Assembly (NCBI GenBank): GCA_937893015.1
Contig: CALBJX010000058.1
Coordinates: forward strand, 1-15,451
Length of the DNA stretch: 15,451 bases
Reading direction: 5' to 3'
DNA from: an uncultured Verrucomicrobiales bacterium
Lineage (GTDB): Bacteria; Verrucomicrobiota; Verrucomicrobiia; Verrucomicrobiales; Akkermansiaceae
Part shown: positions 1 through 5,713 of the stretch, one piece after another
Position numbering within the stretch: the stretch's first letter is position 1
How the letters are laid out: every line of letters begins with the position of its first letter
Translations under genes and position numbers: made by a program
Notes under the pieces: model-generated
Seen by the model: the letters and a program-made list of their open reading frames with translations, nothing else
The model's database searches: none
What the model was told of the DNA's origin: nothing

Positions 1-2
1 GT

Positions 3-19
3 CAGCGGGGTTTCCGCTG
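3..19. other. Small inverted repeat at the window edge
   Basis: CAGCGG at 3-8 pairs with CCGCTG at 14-19 around a five-base GGTTT loop. No T-run follows, so it is not a clear intrinsic terminator. It could be the end of whatever transcript lies upstream of the window, for example the first half of the ribosomal-protein cluster, but a 6-bp GC-rich hairpin is also easily found by chance. Bases 20-83 show nothing else that I can support. Confidence 0.25.
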
Positions 20-83
20 TGGGGGCAGTATAGCTGATTTCAAAACAGGCATACAAACGGGCGGAGGGCAGCGTCAGGCTCCT

Positions 84-158
84 GAAAGAAATTTCTTCTG
101 AAAAATCCCTGTTTTTTGCATGATTGTGCTTGACGTCCGCCCGCTTGGCGTGTAGAAT
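84..158 (+). promoter_or_regulatory. Sigma70-type promoter for the L24-SecY unit
   Basis: The -35 box TTGACG is at 130-135 and the -10 box TAGAAT at 153-158, with an ideal 17-bp spacer. Each box matches five of six consensus bases. The predicted transcription start is near 165, giving a leader of about 54 nt before L24. The sequence just upstream, about 84-125, is A/T-rich in an otherwise GC-rich region, with the palindrome AGAAATTTCT at 87-96 and a T6 run at 112-117. That is the position and composition expected of an UP element, which would fit a highly expressed ribosomal-protein unit. Confidence 0.8.
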
Positions 159-168
159 ACGCGCCCCG

Positions 169-184
169 CACTACAGGTGTAGTG
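169..184 (+). promoter_or_regulatory. 5'-leader hairpin upstream of L24
   Basis: CACTACAGGTGTAGTG is a near-perfect inverted repeat: CACTAC pairs with GTAGTG around an AGGT tetraloop. It begins only about four bases after the predicted transcription start near 165. A stem-loop at the extreme 5' end of an mRNA commonly protects it from 5'-end-dependent decay, or it may be a ribosomal-protein binding site. The structure is seen directly; both roles are inference. Confidence 0.45.
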
Positions 185-218
185 TGGCTCGAACACGTAA
201 CTAAACAACACACACACG

Positions 219-443
219 ATGAAAACCCATGTGAAGAAAGGTGACAACGTTCTCGTTATCGCCGGCAAGAACAAGGGCAAGCGTGGTGTCGTGACGTCCG
301 TGAACGCTGCTAAGCAGACCGTGATTGTTGAGGGTGCCCGCATCCTCAAGAAGGCTACCAAGCCCTCCGAATCCGATCCCGATGGCGGCATCAAGGATAT
401 TGACGGCCCCATCCACATCTCGAATGTGAAGAAAGAGAGCTGA
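219..443 (+). CDS. rplX: 50S ribosomal protein L24 (uL24)
   Basis: The 74-residue product is an assembly-initiator protein of the large subunit that contacts 23S rRNA near the tunnel exit. The KOW motif is clear at residues 5-32 (KKGDNVLVIAGKNKGKRGVV), followed by the typical NxxKQTVIVEGARILKKATKP stretch. It is about 30 residues shorter than the E. coli protein and ends soon after the core at HISNVKKES. The ATG lies in an A/C-rich leader without a Shine-Dalgarno sequence. It is the first gene after the promoter at 130-158. In most bacteria it follows rplN, which is not visible here. Its TGA stop overlaps a possible nine-codon reading frame (TGATG). Confidence 0.96.
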   Translation: MKTHVKKGDNVLVIAGKNKGKRGVVTSVNAAKQTVIVEGARILKKATKPSESDPDGGIKDIDGPIHISNVKKES

Positions 444-472
444 TGCCGAAAGGCACTAAGCTCCGCGCTTAA
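443..472 (+). CDS. Possible nine-codon leader peptide overlapping the L24 stop
   Basis: The L24 stop codon forms TGATG with an ATG at 443-445. That frame encodes MPKGTKLRA and ends at TAA 470-472. The -1 stop/start overlap is the classic layout for translational coupling, and the peptide is basic like a ribosomal-protein N-terminus. The frame spans most of the hairpin at 452-475, so ribosomes reading it would open that structure. It is very short and could be chance; no product is claimed. Confidence 0.2.
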   Translation: MPKGTKLRA

Positions 473-475
473 GCC
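452..475 (+). promoter_or_regulatory. Candidate regulatory stem in the L24-L5 spacer
   Basis: GGC (452-454) pairs with GCC (473-475) and TAAGC (457-461) with GCTTA (467-471), separated by a small AC/A internal loop and closed by a TCCGC loop. It lies in the 75-nt gap between L24 and L5, the same intercistronic location where E. coli S8 binds the spc mRNA to repress the operon. S8 recognises an irregular helix with an internal loop, which this could be, but I cannot show homology to the rRNA site. Confidence 0.35.
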
Positions 476-518
476 ATCAACAACAATTACTAACAATAAG
501 AGCTGACCCGCTAATATT

Positions 519-1091
519 ATGAGCACACCTACATTGCTTACATACTACAAGGAGAAGGTCGTCCCGGCCCTCCAGGCGAAGCATCAGTACACCAACGTGC
601 ACCAGATTCCCCGTCTTGAAAAGATTGTGGTGACGACGTGCATGGGCAAGGCTGCCGACCGCAAGCAGGCGGTTGAAGACGCCGTGGCTGAAATCGCCAA
701 GATCACCGGCCAGAAGCCGGCCCCCACCTACGCCCGCAAGAGCGTGGCTAACTTCAAACTCCGCGAGGGTGAAATCCTCGGCGCCCGTGTGACGCTGCGC
801 TCCACCCGCATGTGGGAGTTCCTCGATCGCTTCATCAACATCACGGCCCCGAACATCCGTGACTTCCGTGGCCTGCCCACCAAGTCCTTCGACGGCCGCG
901 GCAACTACGCCATCGGTATCGCTGATCAGTCCATCTTCCCTGAGATTGAGCTCGACCAGATCAAGCGCAACATCGGTTTCGACATCATCTTCGTCACCTC
1001 CGCTCCCACGGATGAAGAAGGTCGCGACCTGCTCGCGGAGCTGGGTATCCCCTTCCGCAAGCCCAACAAGAAGACTGAAGAAAACGCCTAA
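519..1091 (+). CDS. rplE: 50S ribosomal protein L5 (uL5)
   Basis: This 190-residue protein belongs to the central protuberance, where it binds 5S rRNA and contacts the P-site tRNA. Family signatures are present in order: IPRLEKIVV near residue 30, ITGQKP at about 62-67, SVANFKLREGEILGARVTLR in the middle, then MWEFLDRFINI, RDFRGLPTKSFDGRGNYAIG and FPEIELDQI. The end, TDEEGRDLLAELGIPF, is typical, and about ten extra residues follow. The usual VVNMGVGEA stretch is replaced by VVTTCMGKA. The ATG is not preceded by a Shine-Dalgarno sequence. S8 follows 14 nt after the stop, with no S14 gene between them. Confidence 0.96.
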   Translation: MSTPTLLTYYKEKVVPALQAKHQYTNVHQIPRLEKIVVTTCMGKAADRKQAVEDAVAEIAKITGQKPAPTYARKSVANFKLREGEILGARVTLRSTRMWEFLDRFINITAPNIRDFRGLPTKSFDGRGNYAIGIADQSIFPEIELDQIKRNIGFDIIFVTSAPTDEEGRDLLAELGIPFRKPNKKTEENA

Positions 1092-1105
1092 CCTTTTATA
1101 CGACC

Positions 1106-1507
1106 ATGGCAGTATTAAGTGATCCCATCGCTGATTTCCTCACCCGAGTGAAGAACGCCGGCATCGCCCGCAATGAGTCTTTCACCGCTCCCCACTCCAA
1201 GATCAAGGCCGAAATCGCCCGCATCCTTGCGGAAGAAGGCTACATCTGGTCCTACGAAGTGCAGGGCGAGGGCAAGGACAAGGTCATCAAGGTGAAGACC
1301 AAGTTCACCCCCGAGGGTAAAGCTATCGTCACGGACGTGAAGCGCTGCTCCAAGCCGGGCCGCCGCCAGTATGTCCACTCCGCCGAGATTCCCACCGTGA
1401 TGAACGGTCTGGGTATCTCCATCGTTTCCACCTCCGCCGGCATGATGACGGGCGCCAAGGCCCGCAAGCAGCAGATCGGCGGCGAGCTCATCGCTCTTGT
1501 CTGGTAA
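1106..1507 (+). CDS. rpsH: 30S ribosomal protein S8 (uS8)
   Basis: The 133-residue product is a primary 16S rRNA-binding protein of the small-subunit platform. In E. coli it is also the translational repressor of this operon. The N-terminal DPIADFLTRVKNA motif, the SKIKAEIARILAEEGYI helix and the C-terminal GISIVSTSAGMMTGAKARK segment ending in GGELIALVW are all diagnostic. Length is normal. The start is fixed by MAVLSDPIAD, the usual S8 beginning. The leader (CCTTTTATACGACC before the ATG) has no Shine-Dalgarno sequence. The gene sits between L5 and L6, with a 27-nt gap to L6. Confidence 0.97.
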   Translation: MAVLSDPIADFLTRVKNAGIARNESFTAPHSKIKAEIARILAEEGYIWSYEVQGEGKDKVIKVKTKFTPEGKAIVTDVKRCSKPGRRQYVHSAEIPTVMNGLGISIVSTSAGMMTGAKARKQQIGGELIALVW

Positions 1508-1534
1508 GTAACCCCTAACCTGTAGAACAAGAAA

Positions 1535-2074
1535 ATGTCTCGAGTAGGTAAGAAAGTTATCGCTATCCCCGCCGGCGTCACTGTGACCATCGCGGGCAGC
1601 ACCGTCACCGTCAAGGGCGGCAAGGGCGAACTCAGCTGGACGATGCCCGAGGGTATCTCCGCCGCTGTGGAAGGCTCTGAGCTCAGCGTCAGCCGCGCGG
1701 ATGAATCCCGCAAGCTGCGCGCCCTGCACGGCACCAACCGTTCTCTCCTCGCCAACATGGTCGAGGGCGTCTCCAAGGGCTTCGTCAAGGAGCTTGAAAT
1801 CGTGGGCGTGGGCTTCAAGGCCGCCGTCAAGGGCAAGGCTCTCGATCTCGCGCTCGGTAAGTCTCACCCCATCCTGCACCCCATCCCCGCCGGCCTGACC
1901 GTCACGGTCGCGGACAACACCAAGATCAAGGTGGAAGGCGTCGATAAGCAGGTTGTCGGTCAGTTCGCTGCCGAAGTGCGCGGTTACTATCCGCCGGAGC
2001 CCTACAAGGGCAAGGGTGTCCACTATGTGGGCGAGCACATCCGCCGTAAGGAAGGCAAGAGCGTCGGTAAGTAA
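1535..2074 (+). CDS. rplF: 50S ribosomal protein L6 (uL6)
   Basis: The 179-residue product binds 23S rRNA near the sarcin-ricin loop and the factor-binding region. It begins MSRVGKKVIAIPAGV, the standard L6 start, and shows two tandem L6 repeats. The second contains the signature PEPYKGKGVHYVGEHIRRKE near the C-terminus. VTVKGGKGELSW in the first repeat and the LALGKSHPILHPIP segment in the middle also fit the family. Length equals the usual 177-180 residues. Position between S8 and L18 is canonical. Confidence 0.97.
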   Translation: MSRVGKKVIAIPAGVTVTIAGSTVTVKGGKGELSWTMPEGISAAVEGSELSVSRADESRKLRALHGTNRSLLANMVEGVSKGFVKELEIVGVGFKAAVKGKALDLALGKSHPILHPIPAGLTVTVADNTKIKVEGVDKQVVGQFAAEVRGYYPPEPYKGKGVHYVGEHIRRKEGKSVGK

Positions 2075-2109
2075 TTATTCCAACAAAAACTCTGAAAGTT
2101 TCAACGAAT

Positions 2110-2460
2110 ATGAGCACACTCAATCGCAAAGCCGTCCGCAAGCACGTTCACACGCGTATCCGCAAGAAGATTTCCGGTACGCCCGAGCGTCCCCGTCTGG
2201 CTGTCAACTTCTCCAACCAGCATGTCTATGCTCAGGTGATCGACGATACGAAGGGCCACACCCTCGTCTCCGCCTGCACCAAGCAGCTTGACCTCTGCGC
2301 CGCCAACAAGGAAACCGCCGCCAAGGTGGGTGCCGCCGTTGCCGAGCGTGCGCTGGCCGCCGGTATCACCGAGGTCGTCTTCGACCGTGGTGGTTTCCTC
2401 TACACGGGCAAGGTCAAGGCCCTGGCCGACGCCGCTCGTGAAGCCGGTCTCAAGTTCTAA
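2110..2460 (+). CDS. rplR: 50S ribosomal protein L18 (uL18)
   Basis: The 116-residue product binds 5S rRNA in the central protuberance together with L5. Diagnostic segments are RKKISGTPERPRLAVNFSNQ, HVYAQVIDDTKGHTLVSA and the C-terminal FDRGGFLYTGKVKALADAAR ending in EAGLKF. Length is normal for the family. The leader ends CAACGAATATG with no Shine-Dalgarno sequence; the same ACGAATATG context precedes L15. It follows L6 by 35 nt and precedes S5 by 19 nt. Confidence 0.97.
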   Translation: MSTLNRKAVRKHVHTRIRKKISGTPERPRLAVNFSNQHVYAQVIDDTKGHTLVSACTKQLDLCAANKETAAKVGAAVAERALAAGITEVVFDRGGFLYTGKVKALADAAREAGLKF

Positions 2461-2479
2461 TAGAAAGGTCTGACACAAC

Positions 2480-3121
2480 ATGAATACTGAAGAAACGAAA
2501 GCTCCGGAAGCCGAAGCCGCGACGTCTCCCGCCGCTGCTCCCCAGGGTCGCGGTCCCCGCGCTCCCCGTCGTGACGGCAACCGCAACGGTCGTGGGCCCC
2601 GCCGCGAAGGCGGTCGCCGCCCCGAGGCTCCTGCTGAGGAAGGTCCTCAGCTGATGGAGAAAGTTGTGTACGTCAACCGTTGCGCCAAGGTGGTCAAGGG
2701 TGGTCGTCGCTTCTCCTTCTCCGCCCTCATCGTGGTGGGTGACCAGAAGGGCAAGGTCGGCTATGGTTTCGGCAAGGCCAATGAGGTCTCCGACGCCATC
2801 CGCAAGGGCACGGACGCTGCCAAGCGCGCCATGAAGAGCGTGGTCGTGGTGAACGACACCATCCCCCACGAGACTTACAGCGAGTTCGGCGGTGCCAAGA
2901 TTGTTCTCAAGCCCGCTGCCGATGGTACGGGTCTTGTGGCCAGCGCCAAGGTGCGTTCCGTGCTGGAGGCTGCCGGCGTGAAGAACATCATCGCCAAGTC
3001 CCTCGGTTCCTCCAACGCCGCCAACGTGGTGAAGGCTGTCATGCAGGCGATGCGCTCCATGCGCACGGCTGATCAGGTCCTCTCCGCCCGCGGTAAGAAG
3101 AAGAAGGACGCCGCTATCTGA
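2480..3121 (+). CDS. rpsE: 30S ribosomal protein S5 (uS5) with long N-terminal extension
   Basis: S5 sits at the mRNA entry and decoding side of the small subunit and affects fidelity. The double-stranded-RNA-binding S5 domain starts at about residue 59: VNRCAKVVKGGRRFSFSALI, then VGDQKGKVGYGFGKANEV. The C-terminal domain has the AKSLGSSNAANVVKA segment. The protein is 213 residues against about 167 in E. coli. Aligning the VNR motif shows roughly 47 extra N-terminal residues, acidic for the first ten and then rich in Pro, Arg and Gly, probably disordered. The weak purine stretch AGAAAGG before the ATG supports the far start. L15 follows after 30 nt; L30, normally between them, is absent. Confidence 0.95.
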   Translation: MNTEETKAPEAEAATSPAAAPQGRGPRAPRRDGNRNGRGPRREGGRRPEAPAEEGPQLMEKVVYVNRCAKVVKGGRRFSFSALIVVGDQKGKVGYGFGKANEVSDAIRKGTDAAKRAMKSVVVVNDTIPHETYSEFGGAKIVLKPAADGTGLVASAKVRSVLEAAGVKNIIAKSLGSSNAANVVKAVMQAMRSMRTADQVLSARGKKKKDAAI

Positions 3122-3151
3122 GTTTAACAACCTATCAACGCTTTTACGAAT

Positions 3152-3616
3152 ATGTTGACTCTCGAAACACTCGCTCCCAACCCCGGCGCCAAGCATCGCA
3201 AGAAGCGCCTCGGCAATGGTGAAAGCTCCGGCCTCGGCAAGACCTGCGGCAAGGGCAACAAGGGTCAGAAGGCCCGCTCCGGCGGCTCCATCCGTCCCGG
3301 CTTCGAAGGCGGCCAGATGCCCCTGCATCGCCGTCTGCCCAAGAAGGGCTTCAACAACGCCCGTTTCCGCGCTGAGATTGCCATCGTGAACCTGAACCAG
3401 CTCGAAGCCTTCTTCGAGGCAGGTGCCACGGTCACCGAGAACGAACTGCGCGCCGCCGGCCTCGTCAAGGGCAATGCGGACGCCGTCAAGCTCCTCGGCA
3501 ACGGCAACCTCTCCAAGGCTCTCAACGTCACCGTTGACTTCGCCTCCGCCTCCGTCGCTGCCAAGATTCAGGCCGCCGGCGGCACCCTTACCATCCTCTC
3601 CGCGAGCGCTGAGTAA
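3152..3616 (+). CDS. rplO: 50S ribosomal protein L15 (uL15)
   Basis: The 154-residue product is a late-assembly 23S rRNA-binding protein with an extended basic N-terminal arm. The arm carries the hallmark RKKRLGNGESSGLGKTCGKG, followed by NKGQKARSGGSIRPGFEGGQ and MPLHRRLPKKGF. The globular C-terminal half contains the usual VNLNQLEAF and GGTLTILSASAE elements. Length is normal. The ATG is preceded by TTTTACGAAT and no Shine-Dalgarno sequence. A 251-nt gap containing strong hairpins separates it from secY, unlike the tight spacing within the rest of the operon. Confidence 0.96.
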   Translation: MLTLETLAPNPGAKHRKKRLGNGESSGLGKTCGKGNKGQKARSGGSIRPGFEGGQMPLHRRLPKKGFNNARFRAEIAIVNLNQLEAFFEAGATVTENELRAAGLVKGNADAVKLLGNGNLSKALNVTVDFASASVAAKIQAAGGTLTILSASAE

Positions 3617-3621
3617 GGTAT

Positions 3622-3639
3622 CGCGGGGGACACCCCGCG
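3622..3639. repeat. GC-rich hairpin just after L15
   Basis: CGCGGGG at 3622-3628 pairs perfectly with CCCCGCG at 3633-3639 around a GACA loop. It starts six bases after the L15 stop. No T-run follows (the next bases are TCTGAAAAATCC), so it is not a standard terminator. A 3'-stabilising or pausing structure is the simplest role. Confidence 0.5.
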
Positions 3640-3653
3640 TCTGAAAAATCCTC

Positions 3654-3693
3654 ACACAGAGCCGGGCAGCGCAGCGCTGCCCGGCACCTGTGT
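3654..3693. repeat. Long perfect inverted repeat between L15 and secY
   Basis: GCCGGGCAGCG (3661-3671) pairs with CGCTGCCCGGC (3675-3685) across a CAG loop. The stem is extended, after a small internal loop, by ACACAG (3654-3659) with CTGTGT (3688-3693). That is 17 base pairs in total, far too good for chance. It lacks a U-tract, so I read it as an attenuator, processing or REP-like element rather than a simple terminator. secY lies 174 nt downstream with no convincing promoter between. Confidence 0.6.
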
Positions 3694-3771
3694 AAGAACA
3701 GGGAAGGGCCTTTTAGGGGGCTGTCTGCTGTTCGGGGAGGGTGGGGAGCATGATGTCTCCTTTCCTCCGCA

Positions 3772-3789
3772 TGCCCCAAGGTCGGGGCA
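3772..3789. repeat. Third hairpin in the L15-secY gap
   Basis: TGCCCC (3772-3777) pairs with GGGGCA (3784-3789) around AAGGTC. It is shorter than the two upstream hairpins and may be incidental. The remainder of the 3617-3867 gap shows no open reading frame or promoter that I can support. Confidence 0.3.
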
Positions 3790-3867
3790 GGGCTGCTGCC
3801 TGATGAGCCGCCCGCAATCGACCGCGCTGCCACTCCACCTCCTGTCAACGTCTAACATACGGAAAAC

Positions 3868-5343
3868 ATGATTTCTGCGTTTGCCAACACCATGAAGGTT
3901 CCCGAGCTGCGGAGCCGCATTCTCTTCACTCTCGCCATGATTGTCATCGTGCGTCTCGGCGTGCATCTGCCCCTGCCCGGTGTGGATGTGCAGACGCTCT
4001 CCGAGTACATGGCGCGCGTTTCTCAGGATGGTGACAGCCCCTTCGGCGCCCTCGGTGCCATTCTGACCATCTTCTCCGGCGGCGGTCTGCAGCAGTGCGG
4101 TATCTTTGCCCTGGGTATCATGCCCTACATCTCCGCCTCCATTATGACCCAGCTCATGGGTGCCGTCATCCCCAGCATGCAGAAGATGCTGCGCGAGGAA
4201 GGCGGCCGCCAGAAGATGACGAAGTACACCCGCATGCTCGCCATCGCCATCGCCATCATTCAGGGCTACTTCCTCACGCAGACCCTCCGCAACCCCTCCT
4301 CCATCGGGCTGGACTGCGGTGACCTCGTGATGAACCCCGGCATCATCTTCACCCTCACCACCATCTTCATCATCGTGACGGGCACGATGTTCCTCATGTG
4401 GATCGGTGACCAAATCACGGAGCGCGGCGTGGGCAATGGTATCTCGCTCATCATTTCCGTGAACATCATCCACGCGCTGCCCGGTGCCTTCTCCGTGGCG
4501 TGGAAGACCTGTGTGATGCGCGGCACCGAGATTAACCCCCTCGGCTCTCTCGGCATGGTGGCCCTCATCCTCTTCATGGTGCTTGTGGTGGCCCTCGTGG
4601 TGACCATCAGCGTGGCGCAGCGCCGCATCCCCGTGCAGTATGCCAAGCGTGTCATCGGCCACGGCAAGATGACGCAGGGCGGCACGCAGTACCTCCCCCT
4701 CAAGCTCAACTACTCCGGCGTGATGCCCGTCATCTTCGCCACCGCCATCCTGGCCCTGCCGCAGATGCTGGTGATGCAGGTGTTCTCTCAGGACAGCTGG
4801 GTGAGCAGCTTCGTGGCCAACTGCCTCTCCCCCAACGATGTGTGGTACTACCTCATCTCCGCCCTCATGATTTTCTTCTTCTCCTATTTCTGGGTGGCGA
4901 CGATGTTCAACCCCTCCCAGATTTCCGAGGATCTGAAGCGCAGCGGCGGCTACATCCCCGGCGTGCGCCCCGGCCAGCCCACGGCCACCTTCCTCGACCA
5001 GACGATGAGCCGCCTCACCTTCTCCGGCTCGCTCTTCCTCACCCTCATCTACTTCCTGCCCAGCCTGCTTTCCGTGTGGGGCGGCCTGCCCATGCTCGTC
5101 ACGCAGTTCTTCGGCGGCACCTCCCTGCTCATTCTCGTGGGTGTGCTCCTCGATATGATGCGCCAGATTGAGGCCACCCTCCTGCAGCGCAACTACGACG
5201 GCTTCATGAAGAAGGGCCGCATCCGCGGCAAGTACAGCCACCTGCAGGGCACCGGCGATGCCGCCGATTCCAAGGGTCTCGTGATTCTTTGGATTATCAT
5301 CGCCGTCTTCGTGCTGGCCGGCGCCATTGCGATGGCCAGCTGA
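3868..5343 (+). CDS. secY: Preprotein translocase subunit SecY
   Basis: SecY is the channel-forming membrane subunit of the SecYEG translocon. The family start (FANTMKVPELRSRILFTLAM), the plug-region GGGLQQCGIFALGIMPYISA, and cytoplasmic-loop signatures such as WIGDQITERGVGNGISLII and RRIPVQYAKR are clear. The C-terminal cytoplasmic loop has FNPSQISEDLKRSGGYIPGV and RPGQPTA, and the tail ends in the usual KKGRIRGK near residue 455. About 36 more residues follow, including a hydrophobic run at about 471-488 that would be an eleventh helix. At 491 residues it is roughly 50 longer than E. coli SecY. A terminator follows closely, so adk, map, infA and S13 are not in this unit. Confidence 0.96.
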   Translation: MISAFANTMKVPELRSRILFTLAMIVIVRLGVHLPLPGVDVQTLSEYMARVSQDGDSPFGALGAILTIFSGGGLQQCGIFALGIMPYISASIMTQLMGAVIPSMQKMLREEGGRQKMTKYTRMLAIAIAIIQGYFLTQTLRNPSSIGLDCGDLVMNPGIIFTLTTIFIIVTGTMFLMWIGDQITERGVGNGISLIISVNIIHALPGAFSVAWKTCVMRGTEINPLGSLGMVALILFMVLVVALVVTISVAQRRIPVQYAKRVIGHGKMTQGGTQYLPLKLNYSGVMPVIFATAILALPQMLVMQVFSQDSWVSSFVANCLSPNDVWYYLISALMIFFFSYFWVATMFNPSQISEDLKRSGGYIPGVRPGQPTATFLDQTMSRLTFSGSLFLTLIYFLPSLLSVWGGLPMLVTQFFGGTSLLILVGVLLDMMRQIEATLLQRNYDGFMKKGRIRGKYSHLQGTGDAADSKGLVILWIIIAVFVLAGAIAMAS

Positions 5344-5379
5344 GAAGAGGGGGTGAACAATACGATTTTCAACCCGGCA

Positions 5380-5396
5380 GCGCGGCTGTACCGCGC
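5380..5396. repeat. Hairpin after secY
   Basis: GCGCGG (5380-5385) pairs with CCGCGC (5391-5396) around CTGTA, immediately before the A-rich start of the secY terminator. It may cooperate with that terminator by slowing polymerase or blocking 3' exonucleases. Confidence 0.35.
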
Positions 5397-5404
5397 GTAA
5401 GAAA

Positions 5405-5439
5405 AAACCGATCTGCCCGGCAGGGTAGATCGGTTTCTT
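5405..5439 (+). terminator. Intrinsic terminator of the L24-secY unit
   Basis: AAACCGATCT (5405-5414) pairs with AGATCGGTTT (5427-5436). The inner GCCC (5415-5418) and GGGT (5423-5426) extend the stem to 14 pairs, including one G-T wobble, with a GGCA loop. T-rich sequence (TTTCTTGTT) follows on the plus strand and a run of A precedes the stem, so it may also act on transcripts from the opposite side. It lies about 60 nt after the secY stop. Confidence 0.85.
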
Positions 5440-5479
5440 GTTGATTGAGGCGGCACCGAGCGTCGCTGCTGTGTCGGAT

Positions 5480-5546
5480 GGGGGCGGAGGCCCCGCTAAG
5501 CTCCGTTTCCCGCGGAGCGACTGCCCCCGGCCGCGGCACTCCGGGG
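5480..5546. other. Inverted-repeat-rich spacer between convergent genes
   Basis: The 370-nt gap 5344-5713 holds no credible gene. Besides the terminators at each end it contains nested and competing hairpins. GGGGGC (5480-5485) pairs with GCCCCC (5523-5528) enclosing GCTCCG (5500-5505) with CGGAGC (5513-5518). Alternatively CCCCGG (5525-5530) pairs with CCGGGG (5541-5546), using the same C-run. GCCGAGCA (5557-5564) can pair with TGCTCGGC (5632-5639). The pattern could be a structured RNA or a degenerate small repeat element; GC-richness makes some of it chance. Confidence 0.35.
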
Positions 5547-5593
5547 AAAAGGCCTTGCCGAGCACTGTATGTCTTCTCTCGGCCGTACCCGGG

Positions 5594-5626
5594 AACAAAG
5601 CAGGCCTGACATTTCTGTCAGGCCTG
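5594..5626 (-). terminator. Intrinsic terminator for the minus-strand transpeptidase gene
   Basis: CAGGCCTGACA (5601-5611) pairs perfectly with TGTCAGGCCTG (5616-5626), an 11-bp stem with a TTTC loop on the plus strand. Read on the minus strand, the stem is followed by CTTTGTT, a short U-rich tract. It lies about 88 nt beyond the transpeptidase stop. The plus-strand side has no comparable T-run. Confidence 0.65.
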
Positions 5627-5713
5627 ATCCTTGCTCGGCACCAGTATCGGTGCAAGGCTGCTTGTGCCGTATCCCCGGAGACTAGCTTTGCCCGAGGAGC
5701 GGCAGGGGGGCAA

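Noticed and set aside
1115..3655. Long minus-strand frames opposite S8-L6 (1115-2038) and S5-L15 (2450-3655)
   Set aside because: Both are mirror images of well-identified ribosomal protein genes with low-complexity translations.
3800..3867. CTGATGA as a possible hammerhead ribozyme core
   Set aside because: No properly placed GAAA and stem II/III pairing could be found downstream; the heptamer alone is not evidence.
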